Positions 34,387 to 50,015 of a stretch of 54,806 bases of DNA are shown here, piece after piece. The position numbers and the translations under genes are program-made. The notes beneath the pieces are model-generated. The model had not been told where the DNA came from and did not search any database. It saw only the letters and a program-made list of their open reading frames with translations. This stretch comes from Novosphingobium capsulatum (GTDB lineage: Bacteria > Pseudomonadota > Alphaproteobacteria > Sphingomonadales > Sphingomonadaceae): contig DQVI01000075.1 in assembly GCA_015661825.1 (NCBI GenBank), positions 1-54,806 of the forward strand. Direction: 5' to 3'. Position 1 is the stretch's first letter. Every line of letters starts with the position of its first letter.

Positions 34387-34675
34387 GGCCGGTGCTTAGG
34401 CCCGATCCGCGCCAGCGGCAAGCCCGGTTGCAGATGGCCTGCCCGCCCGCAGCGGCCATGTGCCGTCACGAAAAAGGTGTTTTGATCATGCACACTCCGG
34501 CCGTCGCAGATGAGAATGCTCTATTTCGAGGGCATCCCCGCAACTCCCTGCAATCTGGCCTGTAATCTGGTTGCGCCGCACAATCCCCTCTTGTGACCGC
34601 CAGCCCCGCCCTGTAACTGCCGGCGACCACCTCTCCAAAACAGCCCATGCGGCCGTTGCGCAAACGCGAGGCAGA

Positions 34676-36157
34676 ATGACGAAGACGACCCTGGTTGCCA
34701 CCGTAATGGAAGAGAGCGGCGTGGCGTTCGGAACAAGCGGCGCACGCGGATTGGTCACGGCGATGACCGATCGGGTATGCTTCACCTATACTTGCGCATT
34801 CCTTCAGCACATGGCCGCGATCGGCCAGTTCGCGCCGGGCATGGCCGTGGCCATCGCGGGAGACTTGCGCCCTTCTTCGCCGCGCATTCTGGGGGCTTGC
34901 GCGGCCGCGATCGTGCATTGCGGCGGGATCGTCGATCATTGCGGCTTCGTGCCCTCGCCTGCGGTGGCGGCCTATGGCTTCGCGCGCGGCATTCCCTCGC
35001 TGATGGTCACCGGCAGCCACATTCCCGATGACCGCAACGGCATCAAGTTCAACCGGGCCGACGGCGAAGTACTCAAGCCCGACGAGGCCGCGATTCGCGC
35101 GCAAGGCGTCGATCTGCCCGACCTGTTCGATGCAGCGGGCATGCTGCGCACGGCCCCTGCCCCGACCCCGCCCTGCGATGCGGCAACGCCCTATATCGCG
35201 CGGTATGTCGATTTCTTCGGGCCCGATGCGCTCGCCGGGCTGAAGCTGGGGGTCTACCAGCATTCGGCGGTGGGCCGTGATGACGTGCTCGAAATCGTCA
35301 CCGCGCTGGGCGCGCAGGCCGTGGCGCTGGCCCGCTCGGATACCTTCATTCCGGTCGACACCGAGGCGGTTCGCCCGGTCGACCAGGAACTGGCCCGCCA
35401 GTGGGCCGCCGAATTCGGCTTCGACGCGATCCTCTCGACCGACGGGGATTCCGACCGCCCGCTGCTCGCCGACGAGACCGGGCAATGGCTGCGCGGCGAT
35501 GTACTGGGCGTGCTGTGCGCGCAGGCGCTCGGGATCACCGCGCTGGCAACCCCGGTCAGCTCCAATTCCGCGCTCGAACTCTCGGGCCTGTTCAGCCAGG
35601 TCGTGCGCACGCGGATCGGCTCGCCCTTCGTGATCGAGGCGATGAACACGCTGATCGCGCTGGGCGAAACCGCCTGCGGCTATGAAGCCAATGGCGGCTT
35701 CATCCTGGGCAGTCCGGTCACACAGGAAGGCCGCACCCTCGCCGCGCTGCCCACGCGCGACGCGGTCCTGCCGATGCTGGCCGTTCTGGCCCAGGCACGC
35801 CGCAGCGGGCTGAGCGTCTCGGCCCTGCGCGCCACGCTGCCGCCGCGTTTCACCGCCAGCGACCGCTTGCAGAACTATCCCACGGCCAAGAGCCAGGCGC
35901 TCGTCGCCCGCCTCGGCGAGGGCGAAGCGCCCGCCGTGCTGGCCAAAGTGGGCGACCTGTTCGGCAGCTTTGCCGGGCCTGCCACCCTGTTCAACCAGGT
36001 CGACGGCTTGCGCATCACCTTTGCAAGCGGCGACATCATCCACTTGCGCCCGAGCGGCAATGCCCCCGAACTGCGGGTCTATACCGAAGGGGACACCCCC
36101 GAGCGCGCGGCCACCCTGCTCGAACAGGCGATGGCGGTCGTGGTGGCCCTGCCATGA
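34676..36157 (+). CDS. Phosphomannomutase/phosphohexomutase
   Basis: This 493-aa enzyme of the alpha-D-phosphohexomutase family probably interconverts mannose-6-phosphate and mannose-1-phosphate. The catalytic phosphoserine loop is VTGSHIPDDRNGIKF near residues 110-124. The metal-binding loop is STDGDSDRPLLAD near residues 254-266. The sugar-binding region is CGYEANGGFIL near 336, and the phosphate-binding region is RPSGNAPELRVYTE near the C-terminus. The ATG at 34676 has GAGG seven bases upstream. With the manC and manA genes just downstream it completes a GDP-mannose route. Confidence 0.9.
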   Translation: MTKTTLVATVMEESGVAFGTSGARGLVTAMTDRVCFTYTCAFLQHMAAIGQFAPGMAVAIAGDLRPSSPRILGACAAAIVHCGGIVDHCGFVPSPAVAAYGFARGIPSLMVTGSHIPDDRNGIKFNRADGEVLKPDEAAIRAQGVDLPDLFDAAGMLRTAPAPTPPCDAATPYIARYVDFFGPDALAGLKLGVYQHSAVGRDDVLEIVTALGAQAVALARSDTFIPVDTEAVRPVDQELARQWAAEFGFDAILSTDGDSDRPLLADETGQWLRGDVLGVLCAQALGITALATPVSSNSALELSGLFSQVVRTRIGSPFVIEAMNTLIALGETACGYEANGGFILGSPVTQEGRTLAALPTRDAVLPMLAVLAQARRSGLSVSALRATLPPRFTASDRLQNYPTAKSQALVARLGEGEAPAVLAKVGDLFGSFAGPATLFNQVDGLRITFASGDIIHLRPSGNAPELRVYTEGDTPERAATLLEQAMAVVVALP

Positions 36158-36449
36158 TCGGGACTGCCATGATCGGCCTTCCCTGATTGGCACTCGCTGG
36201 CGGCAGGGCCGGGCGGAAGCACGTTGAACCGCTCCTCCCGGTCTGCCAAAGAGGCTTGACCGAACGCCTTGATCGTATGTTCAACCGGGGGCACACCAAC
36301 TATTCGCCTCCATATTGGACCTGCACTTCGAGACGATCGACAGACAGACGACCTGAAGAAACCTCCATTTTGTATCATCATTCGGGCAATACCATGGTGT
36401 TCTCACCGAAACCGGCATACGGTACCAAGAAATCAGGAACGCTTTGACC

Positions 36450-37484
36450 ATGATCACTCCGGTTATCCTGTGCGGCGGCAGCGGAACCCGTCTCTGGCCG
36501 CGGTCACGCAAGATCAAGCCCAAGCCCTTCCTGCCGCTGGTGGGCGACAATACCCTGTTCGAGGCAGCCCTGCTGCGCTGCGACGGGCAGGCCGATTTCG
36601 GCCCGGCCATGATCGTGACGGGCGCGGCCCATCTCGACCATGTGACCGAGCAGCTGATCGATCCCGAGCACACCGGGATCATCATCGAGCCCGAAGGCAA
36701 GAACACCGCTGCCGCCATCGCGCTGGCCGCGCTGCGCCTTCCGGCCGATGCGATCATGCTCGTCTGCCCGAGTGACCATCACATCGGCGATGTTGCCGCC
36801 TTCCAGTCCGCCGCCCGCGCCGCCGCCGCACTCGCCGCGAAAGACTGGCTGGTCGCCTTCGGCATCGCCGCGACCGCGCCCGAAACCGGCTATGGCTACC
36901 TCAAGCAGGGCGAGGCGATTCCCGACAGCCAGGGCCACCGCGTCGAACGCTTCATCGAGAAGCCCGATCTCGCCCGCGCGCGCGCCTTCCTGGCCGATGG
37001 CGGCTATTCGTGGAACGGCGGCATCTTCGCCTTCCGCGCCGGTCACTTCCTCGATGAATTGGCCCGGCACCGCCCTGCGCTGGCCGCCGCCGTGCGCGCC
37101 TCGGTCGAACAGGGCACCGTCGATGGCAACAAGTTCCACCCCGATCCGATCGCTTTCGGCCAGATCGAAGGGGAATCGGTCGACTACGCGGTGATGGAAA
37201 ACACCGAACGCGCCGCCATGGTCCCGGCCACGATGGCCTGGTCCGACATCGGCAACTGGCAGGCCCTGCACGAGGCGCTCGACAAGGACGAGATCGGCAA
37301 TGCCGTGCGCGGCCGGGTCGAACTCAAGAACTGCTCGAACGTGCTGGTCCACACCGATGGCCCGCGCGTCTCGGTCGTGGGCGCCAGCAACCTGATCGTG
37401 GTCGTCGATGGCGACGACATCATGATCTGCACGAGCGAGGGCGCGCAACTCGTCGGCAAGCTCGAAGGCGCCGCCAACCAGTGA
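36450..37484 (+). CDS. manC: Mannose-1-phosphate guanylyltransferase
   Basis: This enzyme makes GDP-mannose from mannose-1-phosphate and GTP. The protein is 344 aa. The pyrophosphorylase loop GGSGTRLWPRSRKIKPKPFL is at the N-terminus. Further motifs are EPEGKNTAAAIALAAL near residue 75, VCPSDHHIGD, and the FIEKPD motif near residue 170. It stops where the C-terminal isomerase cupin of bifunctional AlgA/ManC begins; that function is supplied by the separate manA gene overlapping it by 4 bp. The ATG at 36450 (AGGAA ten bases upstream) is preferred over a TTG two codons earlier. A 290-base gap upstream probably holds the promoter, which I could not identify. Confidence 0.92.
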   Translation: MITPVILCGGSGTRLWPRSRKIKPKPFLPLVGDNTLFEAALLRCDGQADFGPAMIVTGAAHLDHVTEQLIDPEHTGIIIEPEGKNTAAAIALAALRLPADAIMLVCPSDHHIGDVAAFQSAARAAAALAAKDWLVAFGIAATAPETGYGYLKQGEAIPDSQGHRVERFIEKPDLARARAFLADGGYSWNGGIFAFRAGHFLDELARHRPALAAAVRASVEQGTVDGNKFHPDPIAFGQIEGESVDYAVMENTERAAMVPATMAWSDIGNWQALHEALDKDEIGNAVRGRVELKNCSNVLVHTDGPRVSVVGASNLIVVVDGDDIMICTSEGAQLVGKLEGAANQ

Positions 37485-38302
37485 GCAAGCTGCCCATCCG
37501 TTCGGTCGCCAAGCCCTGGGGCAAGGACGTGCTCCCCGCCCCGTTCGTGGCGCCGGACGGAGAGCGCGTCGGCGAAATCTGGTTCGAGCCTCCCGCTGAG
37601 CTTCCCGGCCTGCTGGTGAAGTACATCTTCACCAGCGAAAAGCTGTCGGTCCAGGTCCATCCGACCGATGCCCAGGCCACCGCCATGGGCGAAACCGATG
37701 CCGCCGGCAATCCCGAGCGCGGCAAGGAAGAATGCTGGCTGGTGATCGATGCCGAGCCGGGCGCCACGCTGGGCGTCGGCTTTCACGAACCGGTCAGCCC
37801 CGAAGTGCTGCGCGCCGCAGCCCTCGATGGCAGCATCGAGGACATGCTGGTCTGGCATCCGGTCAAGGCCGGGGATTTCTTCTACATCCCGGCCAACACC
37901 GTCCACGCCATCGGCGCCGGGGTCAGCCTGATCGAAATCCAGCAGAACAGCGACATCACCTATCGCCTCTACGATTATGGCCGCCCGCGCGAACTCCATC
38001 TCGACAAGGGCATCGCCGTCTCGCGTGCGCAGCCGCTCGATCCCGCGCTCGCCCGCCACATTCCCGAAACCGGCACGGTGGAACTGGCCAGCGGCCCCTA
38101 TTTCACCGCGCATCGCCTTCAGGGCGTGCCCGATGCCGCGCTCGCGGCAGACTATGCCGGGCCCCTGCTGGTGATCCCGCGTCAAGGCGAAGTCCACCTG
38201 AACGGGGACGTGCTGCGCCCCGGCAATTGCGCCGCCGCCCCCGGCATCGCGGCCCTGACCTTCGATCCCCACGGACAGGCCATCATCGTTCGTCCAGCCT
38301 GA
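37481..38302 (+). CDS. manA: Mannose-6-phosphate isomerase, class I
   Basis: This 273-aa zinc enzyme interconverts fructose-6-phosphate and mannose-6-phosphate. The zinc-binding signature [10 protein letters not shown] is near residue 60. [14 protein letters not shown] gives the conserved Glu, [15 protein letters not shown] the conserved His, and [21 protein letters not shown] the C-terminal cupin block. It is shorter than E. coli ManA, as usual for this alphaproteobacterial form. The GTG start overlaps the manC stop as GTGA, so the two are coupled. Confidence 0.9.
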   Translation: MSKLPIRSVAKPWGKDVLPAPFVAPDGERVGEIWFEPPAELPGLLVKYIFTSEKLSVQVHPTDAQATAMGETDAAGNPERGKEECWLVIDAEPGATLGVGFHEPVSPEVLRAAALDGSIEDMLVWHPVKAGDFFYIPANTVHAIGAGVSLIEIQQNSDITYRLYDYGRPRELHLDKGIAVSRAQPLDPALARHIPETGTVELASGPYFTAHRLQGVPDAALAADYAGPLLVIPRQGEVHLNGDVLRPGNCAAAPGIAALTFDPHGQAIIVRPA

Positions 38303-38382
38303 ACCGCATCCGGTCTGAAACAGGGCGTTCCTGCGGCAAGACCGGTGGTGTGGAGGCGCCCCGGCGTGATAAGCCCCCGGCG

Positions 38383-39075
38383 ATGACCTCCTCTCCTGTT
38401 CCCGCAAGCTGGGCCCCTGCCCTCGATCCCGTTCTGGCCAGCCCCCCGCTGCGCGCGCTGGGCGGCTTCCTCAAGGCAGAGGAAGCCGCGGGCAAGACCA
38501 TCTATCCCCCGCGCGGCCAGCGCCTGTCCGCGCTCGAACTGACCCCGCTGCCGCAAGTCAAGGTCGTGATCCTCGGGCAAGACCCCTATCATGGCCCCGG
38601 ACAGGCTCATGGCCTTGCGTTTTCGGTTCAGCCCGGCGTCAAGGTGCCGCCCAGCCTCGTCAACATTTTCAAGGAACTGGGCACCGACCTCGGCCTGCCC
38701 CGGCCCGCCCATGGTCATCTCGTCCACTGGGCGCAGCAGGGCGTGCTCCTGCTCAACAATGCGCTGACGGTCGAGGCCGGACAGGCCGGTTCGCACCAGA
38801 ACAAGGGCTGGGAACCCTTCACCGACGCCGCCGTGGCCGCCGTCGCCGCGCGGGCCGAACCCACCGTGTTCCTGCTCTGGGGCAGCCATGCCCAGAAGAA
38901 GGCCGCGCGCGTCCCCGGCCTCGAAAGCGGCCCGCACCTCGTGCTCAAGGCTCCCCACCCCAGCCCGCTCTCGGCCCATGGCGGCTTCTTCGGCTGCCGC
39001 CATTTCAGCCAGGCCAATGCCTTCCTCGCGGCCCATGGCCGCCCCCCGATCGATTGGACGCTCCCCCCGGCATGA
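38383..39075 (+). CDS. ung: Uracil-DNA glycosylase
   Basis: This 230-aa enzyme removes uracil from DNA. The water-activating loop is [18 protein letters not shown] near residues 63-80. The C-terminal [14 protein letters not shown] carries the catalytic His and the Leu loop; the usual Arg in HRG is Gly here. The ATG at 38383 gives the normal length, while the open frame further upstream overlaps manA. The stop overlaps the next gene by ATGA. Confidence 0.93.
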   Translation: MTSSPVPASWAPALDPVLASPPLRALGGFLKAEEAAGKTIYPPRGQRLSALELTPLPQVKVVILGQDPYHGPGQAHGLAFSVQPGVKVPPSLVNIFKELGTDLGLPRPAHGHLVHWAQQGVLLLNNALTVEAGQAGSHQNKGWEPFTDAAVAAVAARAEPTVFLLWGSHAQKKAARVPGLESGPHLVLKAPHPSPLSAHGGFFGCRHFSQANAFLAAHGRPPIDWTLPPA

Positions 39076-39755
39076 CCCAGACCACAGCCCCCGATACCGC
39101 CAATCCCGAAAATACCGTCGGCCCCGCCTGGTCGCCGCAGGCCATGCGCGAGGCACAGGCCCGCGCATGGGAAGGCGTCCACCAGATCGCCGCCGCCGTG
39201 CGCCCCGGCATGCGCGAGAGCGAGGCGCGCGCGCTGGGCGAGACGATCCTGGCCGATCTGGGCATGGGGCAGGCCTGGCACCCGCTGATGGTGCGTTTTG
39301 GCGCAAACACCCTGCGCATCTTCGCCGACCGCAACGCGCCCGACCTCGCCCTGGCCGAAAACGACATCTTCTTCATCGACATCGGCCCCGTCCTGCTCGG
39401 CCACGAGGCCGACGTGGGCGCCGGATTTGCCGTGGGCGACGATCCCGAAATGCACGCCTGCGCCGCTGCCGCCAGGACGCTGTGGCACCGCGTCGCCGCG
39501 ATCTGGGCGCAGGAATCCCTCACCGGCACCGCCCTCTATGACCGCGCCGTGGCCGAGGCGCAGGCCATGGGCTGGCGCCTCAACCTCGACGTGCGCGGCC
39601 ACCGCGTGGCCGATTACCCCCACCCCTCGCGACAGGCGGCGGGCAAGCTGGGCGATCTTGCCGGTCAGCCCAGCGCGGGGCTGTGGATCCTCGAAATCCA
39701 GATCCGCCACCCCACGCGCCCGTTCGGGGCCTTCTACGAAGACCTTCTGGCATGA
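39072..39755 (+). CDS. M24-family metallopeptidase-like protein
   Basis: This 227-aa protein has the pita-bread fold of creatinases, aminopeptidase P and methionine aminopeptidase. The five metal ligands seem present: Asp in FFIDIGP, Asp in HEADVGAG, His near [10 protein letters not shown], Glu in WILEIQI and Glu in GAFYEDLL. It lacks the N-terminal domain of larger Xaa-Pro peptidases. Its substrate is unknown. It overlaps ung and the DUF2478 gene by ATGA at both ends, so the three genes form one operon. Confidence 0.8.
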   Translation: MTQTTAPDTANPENTVGPAWSPQAMREAQARAWEGVHQIAAAVRPGMRESEARALGETILADLGMGQAWHPLMVRFGANTLRIFADRNAPDLALAENDIFFIDIGPVLLGHEADVGAGFAVGDDPEMHACAAAARTLWHRVAAIWAQESLTGTALYDRAVAEAQAMGWRLNLDVRGHRVADYPHPSRQAAGKLGDLAGQPSAGLWILEIQIRHPTRPFGAFYEDLLA

Positions 39756-40234
39756 CCCGCTCGCGCCCGATCGGGGCCATCGCGGGCTCCGATGGCGAAG
39801 CGACACAGGCGCTGATGCTCGCCTTTGCACGGTCGCTTGCCCCCGGAGTGCGAGTGATCGGGGTGGTCGAGGTGGGGGACGATCTGGTCGATCTGTCGAG
39901 CGGGGTGCGCTACCGGCTGTTTCAGCCGCTCGGCAGCGAGGCGGACGCCTGCTCGCTCGATCCGGCAGGCCCGGCGCAGGCTTGCGGTGCGCTCCTGCCC
40001 CGGATCGAACAGGGCTGCGACCTTGTCGTGCTCAACAAGTTCGGCAGGCTCGAAGCGGAAAGCAACAGCGGGCTGACCGATGCCTTTGCCATGGCCGTGA
40101 GCCTGAACATTCCGGTGCTGACCGCGATCAGCTCGCGCTTTGCCGCCCATTGGCAGGCATTTGCCGGGCCGCTGGCCGAGACGCTGGCGCCGCAGGCTGA
40201 AGCCATTGCGGGATGGTGGGGCAATCGCGGGTAG
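39752..40234 (+). CDS. DUF2478 domain protein
   Basis: This 160-aa protein is recognised by the block DLVVLNKFGRLEAESNSGL near residue 90 and IPVLTAIS after it, the DUF2478 pattern. Some members are linked to nucleotide or metal-cofactor metabolism, but the function is not established. The ATG at 39752 overlaps the M24 gene stop, and the earlier open frame overlaps that gene. A strong hairpin lies 17 bases after its stop. Confidence 0.78.
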   Translation: MTRSRPIGAIAGSDGEATQALMLAFARSLAPGVRVIGVVEVGDDLVDLSSGVRYRLFQPLGSEADACSLDPAGPAQACGALLPRIEQGCDLVVLNKFGRLEAESNSGLTDAFAMAVSLNIPVLTAISSRFAAHWQAFAGPLAETLAPQAEAIAGWWGNRG

Positions 40235-40235
40235 A

Positions 40236-40290
40236 GAAGAAAGGGAGAATGAAGGGGGCATCGCCCCCTTCACCCCATTAGCTTTGGCTG
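40236..40290 (+). terminator. Terminator-like hairpin, dispersed repeat copy 2
   Basis: A perfect 9-bp stem (40251-40259 with 40263-40271, loop ATC) follows the DUF2478 stop in the same orientation. Its flanks AGAAAGGGAGAATG and CACCCCATTA match copy 1 after nrdB. Confidence 0.6.
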
Positions 40291-40321
40291 AACTGGCGCT
40301 GGCGGCCATGTCAGGAATGCC

Positions 40322-40383
40322 AGCAAACACCAGTTTCGGGGGGCCGGGGGCGATGGCCCCCGGGATCATCCCCTTCCTTGCGT
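40322..40383 (-). terminator. Terminator-like hairpin, dispersed repeat copy 3
   Basis: An 8-bp perfect stem (40344-40351 with 40356-40363, loop GATG) directly follows the gltD stop on the minus strand. Read on that strand, AAGGGGATGATC, the GGGGGCCATCGCCCCC core and CCCCGAAACTGG align with copies 1 and 2. Confidence 0.6.
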
Positions 40384-41817
<1,434 letters not shown>

Positions 41818-41829
41818 TGTCCTAAATCC

Positions 41830-46470
<4,641 letters not shown>

Positions 46471-46621
46471 CGCGTTGATCGTCCCTACCCCAAAAACAAA
46501 GAGAACTCGCACGAATCACGACACCGGGAGGTGCCGAAAATTGCGCGAGAATCCCCCATGACTTGAAGAAAGTTATTTTGCAACCTCCCTGAGGCCCGCA
46601 GACGGGAAAGCCTGCCGGGAA

Positions 46622-46679
46622 ATGTCGCGCCGATGCGTAAATGTCGCAGTGTGTCGGCCCGCTGCGATCACATGTCGCA
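46622..46679. promoter_or_regulatory. Repeated ATGTCGC motifs upstream of gltB
   Basis: ATGTCGC occurs at 46622, 46641 and 46672, twice preceded by AA. The last copy is part of the inverted repeat CTGCGA/TCGCAG (46662-46667 with 46675-46680). The region lies in the 266-base spacer upstream of gltB and downstream of the next minus-strand gene. It could bind a regulator but none can be named. Confidence 0.3.
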
Positions 46680-46736
46680 GAGAGGTATGCACAATTCGGG
46701 GCCGGGCCGGAACCCGCGAGCCCCGCAAGCCCCCGC

Positions 46737-48578
46737 TCAGCGGTTGGCGGTCATCTTCTGGAGCGTGGCCAGCGCATCGCGCAGGGCCTGCTCGGGATCG
46801 TCGAGATCGCTGGTCCGGGCCCCGTCGCCACGCGCGATGGCCTGAAAGCGCGTCGGCACCGAGGCCAGCACCGGCCGCTCGAACGCAGGCGAAACATCGC
46901 CAGCCGAAGCCCGCGCGGGAACCGGCCCATCAGCCGCGAGAGCCCGTGCCTGCCCCGGGAAGATCACAAGCGGGCGCCCTTGCGCAAAATTTTCGTCGCC
47001 AGAGAGACTTTCCCCGGAAAGGCTGTCACCCAAGATTTTGTCATCGCCACGGCGCAGCGCGGGCACGACATCGGTGAGCGAGGAATAGCGATCCTCCAGC
47101 ACAGCCGGCTCGCCACGCGCGAGGGTGAAGACACCGCCCCGTCCCGCATCATCGCCAACCCCATCATCGCCAACCACGTCATTGCCAGCAATCCGGGCTT
47201 CCGGCCGGGCTTCCGGGCGTGCCTCGGCACCGAAAGCGCGCGACAGGCGCGGCATCGTCACGACATCGGACTGCACGACAGGAGCCACGGCCGGAATGGC
47301 GCGTCCAGATTCAGGAGTGGCAGATTCGGAAGTGGCAAAAACGGGCGCTCCCCCGTCCATGCGCGCCCCCCCGTCCATGCGCAAACCATCGCGATCCTCG
47401 CGGTGGCTGGCGATGGCCAGCGCCAGACGTTCAACCAACTGGACCAGACCCAGCCCGTCAAGATCGGCCTGGGCCACCGGCGAGGCCAGACCGGTGCGCG
47501 CAGGGACAGCAGCCACCAGCGGGGCCTGATCCTCGGGCACGGTGCTGTCGCCGTCGTTGTCCTCGACGACTTCGGCAGGCTCGGTAGCAGAGGGCGCGAG
47601 GGTGGCGGGCTCCGGCTCGGGCGCCACCACATCGACAGGTTCATCCGCAGCGATGACAGGAGCCTGCACAGGGACAGCCGGCTCTGCCGGCAGGTCGGCC
47701 CGGTCGAACGCGCGGGCGAGGAAGGCGGGCGGCACGAACGGCTCGTCCTGCCCGGTTTCATCCCCGGCCTCATCCTCGTAAATGGCAAAAGGATCGAACA
47801 GCCGCCCTTCGCGCGAAGGACGCAGCGAGACTTCCTCGTCATCGCTCAGGATGCGGGTCTCGGCCTCGTCGATCATGTCGTCGCTGACCGTCAGCGGGCG
47901 GCGCGGCGGGGCATCGGGGTGCGCATCGCGGGCGCGCACACGCGGCGCGGCAGGTGCCGCGACGGGGGCATCGAAGGGCGCGTCAGGCACGACCGAAGCC
48001 GAACCGGCCAGATCGGAAACGACCGGAAGCGGCGCCTCCAGCGGGGCCTCATCCTGATGCGCAGGATCGCCTGCCACCAAAGGCTGCTCAGCGATCCGGC
48101 CCTGCTCGTCTTCCTCGACCAGCGCGGCCAGTTCGGCAGCCCCGCTCTTGCGGCGACCGAAAGTCACCGGAGCCTCGTCAGCCAGAACGGCCTTGCGCGT
48201 GCCCAGCCGCAGGCCAACCACGAGCCCGAGCAGCCCGCCCAGCCCGACCAGCGCCAGCGTGACCAGAACACGGGCCGTAAAGCCCAGCGGCGGCGCGGCG
48301 GCGGCCACGATCTTGGGCAGGCCGAGCGCCACGACGGCAGACTGGATGACCGCGACCGGAACCACGAGACTGGCCAGCGCGAACAAGGCGGCAAACCACA
48401 GGGCGGTGAATGCCGGGAACAGGCGGTGGGCGCGGATCGACCGGCCTGCGCCCCCACCTGCACGCTTCACTTCCGGCTTGCGCTTGGACCTGGTCACCTG
48501 AGCATTACCCCCAACATTGGGCCAAGTGCCCTTGTTGGAGGGCGAATCGGCCTTCTGGCAAGACCCTACCAGACCCAT
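46737..48578 (-). CDS. Large acidic membrane protein of unknown function
   Basis: This protein of up to 613 aa has a basic N-terminus and two hydrophobic segments near residues 55-90 (LFPAFTALWFAALFALASLV) and 98-125 (VLVTLALVGLGGLLGLVVGL). A long Asp/Glu/Pro/Ala-rich, probably disordered region of about 450 residues follows. The chain ends in a short ordered-looking helix (DPEQALRDALATLQKMTANR). Short internal duplications are visible: MDGGA twice, ARPE twice, LSGE/LSGD. I do not recognise a family. The start is uncertain: ATG at 48578, or GTG 28 codons later (VTRSKRKPEVKR). It lies 23 bases after the glycosyltransferase gene on the same strand, so they may be co-transcribed. Confidence 0.65.
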   Translation of the reverse strand: MGLVGSCQKADSPSNKGTWPNVGGNAQVTRSKRKPEVKRAGGGAGRSIRAHRLFPAFTALWFAALFALASLVVPVAVIQSAVVALGLPKIVAAAAPPLGFTARVLVTLALVGLGGLLGLVVGLRLGTRKAVLADEAPVTFGRRKSGAAELAALVEEDEQGRIAEQPLVAGDPAHQDEAPLEAPLPVVSDLAGSASVVPDAPFDAPVAAPAAPRVRARDAHPDAPPRRPLTVSDDMIDEAETRILSDDEEVSLRPSREGRLFDPFAIYEDEAGDETGQDEPFVPPAFLARAFDRADLPAEPAVPVQAPVIAADEPVDVVAPEPEPATLAPSATEPAEVVEDNDGDSTVPEDQAPLVAAVPARTGLASPVAQADLDGLGLVQLVERLALAIASHREDRDGLRMDGGARMDGGAPVFATSESATPESGRAIPAVAPVVQSDVVTMPRLSRAFGAEARPEARPEARIAGNDVVGDDGVGDDAGRGGVFTLARGEPAVLEDRYSSLTDVVPALRRGDDKILGDSLSGESLSGDENFAQGRPLVIFPGQARALAADGPVPARASAGDVSPAFERPVLASVPTRFQAIARGDGARTSDLDDPEQALRDALATLQKMTANR

Positions 48579-48601
48579 GCCCCGACCATTCCCGATCGAT
48601 T

Positions 48602-49870
48602 TCAGGCAGCGAGTCCGGCCTTGCCCGTCTTATGGGCTATCAGGGCTTGGTAAACGGGAAGATAACGCGCCGCATTGTGCGCCCAGTCGTGGGCCCTTTC
48701 GACAAAGGCACGGGCGACCTTGCGCCGTGCATCCCAGCCCTCGCGCGCGGCGAACAGGGCGATCATTGCCCTGGCCAGCGCGGCGGGATCATCGGGCGCG
48801 AACAGCGTGCCGGTCACCCCGTCCTCGATCAGTTCGCGATGGCCGCCCACGTTGCTGGCGGCCACCAGCTTGCCCTGGGCCATGGCTTCGAGCGGCTTGA
48901 GCGGGGTGACCAGATCGGTCAGCCGCATGGCCTTGCGCGGATAGCACACGACATCGGCGAGCGCGTAGTAGCGGTCGACCTCGTGATGGGGCACGCGGCC
49001 CACGAAGCGGATGGCATGGGCCGCCTGCGAAGCCTCGGCCTGCGCGCGCAAGGCATGTTCGGCAGGCCCGCCGCCGACCAGCAGCAGCCGCGCGCCGGGC
49101 ACTTGCGCGACGATGGCCGGCATCGCGGCGATCATGTCGTCGAGGCCCTCATACGGATAGAAGCTGCCCAGAAAGCCGATCACCGGCCCTTCCCCCAGAT
49201 CGAGCTGTTCGGCCAGCGCGCGGTCGGGCGCGAGCGGCGTGCCGAACAGCGCGAGATCGACCCCGTTGGGCATGATCGTGATCTTGCCCGGCGCCACCCC
49301 GCGCGCGACCAGATCGTCCTTGAGGCCCTGACAGATCGTGACCACGGCGTCGGCCCCGGCCACGACCCGGTCTTCGAGCCAGCGGGTGAGCCGGTAGCGC
49401 GCATTGCCCTCGCGCCCGGTGCCATTGCCCACGGCGGCATCTTCCCAGAACGCGCGGATCTCGTAGACGACCGGAATCCCCAGCCGCCGCCCGGCGCGCA
49501 ACGCGGCCAGGCCGCACAGGGCGGGCGAATGGGCATGGAGCACGTCCGGGCGCCAGTCCTGTGCGAGCGCGACGATGCGCGCGGCCAGCAGCCCGGCCTC
49601 GTGCCATTCGCGCAAGCCCGCCGGGCCGCTGGCCGTGCCGGGCGTGCGATAGAACACGAGCCCGTCGACCGTTTCGGAGCCCGCTTCTTCCCCGTTCCCG
49701 GCCCCGGTTTCGGCCCCGGTTGCGGCCATCGGCGCGTCATGGCGCACCCCGGTCACCCCGCGCACGTCGAGGCCGTGGCCCTGCTGCGCCTTGAGAATGG
49801 CGCGGGTGCGGAACGTGTAGCCGCTGTGGAGCGGCAGCGAATGATCGAGTACGTGGAGAATCCGGGTCAT
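48602..49870 (-). CDS. Glycosyltransferase family 4, exosortase-A-associated type
   Basis: This 422-aa GT-B enzyme has the N-terminus MTRILHVLDHSLPLHSGYTF, and LVTPLKPLEAMAQGKLVAAS with NVGGHRELI near residue 330. These are the pattern of a glycosyltransferase found in exosortase A (PEP-CTERM/EpsH) EPS clusters. Also visible is GSFYPYEGLDDMIAAMP. The start at 49870 places the conserved motif at the N-terminus; a longer frame to 49951 adds unrelated residues. It is divergent from the 57-aa ORF and the ligase gene; the 145-base gap should hold both promoters. No exosortase is in the window. Confidence 0.88.
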   Translation of the reverse strand: MTRILHVLDHSLPLHSGYTFRTRAILKAQQGHGLDVRGVTGVRHDAPMAATGAETGAGNGEEAGSETVDGLVFYRTPGTASGPAGLREWHEAGLLAARIVALAQDWRPDVLHAHSPALCGLAALRAGRRLGIPVVYEIRAFWEDAAVGNGTGREGNARYRLTRWLEDRVVAGADAVVTICQGLKDDLVARGVAPGKITIMPNGVDLALFGTPLAPDRALAEQLDLGEGPVIGFLGSFYPYEGLDDMIAAMPAIVAQVPGARLLLVGGGPAEHALRAQAEASQAAHAIRFVGRVPHHEVDRYYALADVVCYPRKAMRLTDLVTPLKPLEAMAQGKLVAASNVGGHRELIEDGVTGTLFAPDDPAALARAMIALFAAREGWDARRKVARAFVERAHDWAHNAARYLPVYQALIAHKTGKAGLAA

Positions 49871-50015
49871 GTGCCCTCGCTTGCCATGCCGGGCCTTAAC
49901 ACCCGGCAAATTCCTGCCGCACTTTCGCGCCCCGCTTCTTCCTGCCATCACCCTTTATCCGGGCTGGCAGGCTTAACCGCCCATCAACCCTGCCCCGCTA
50001 GGACATGTCCCCGCG

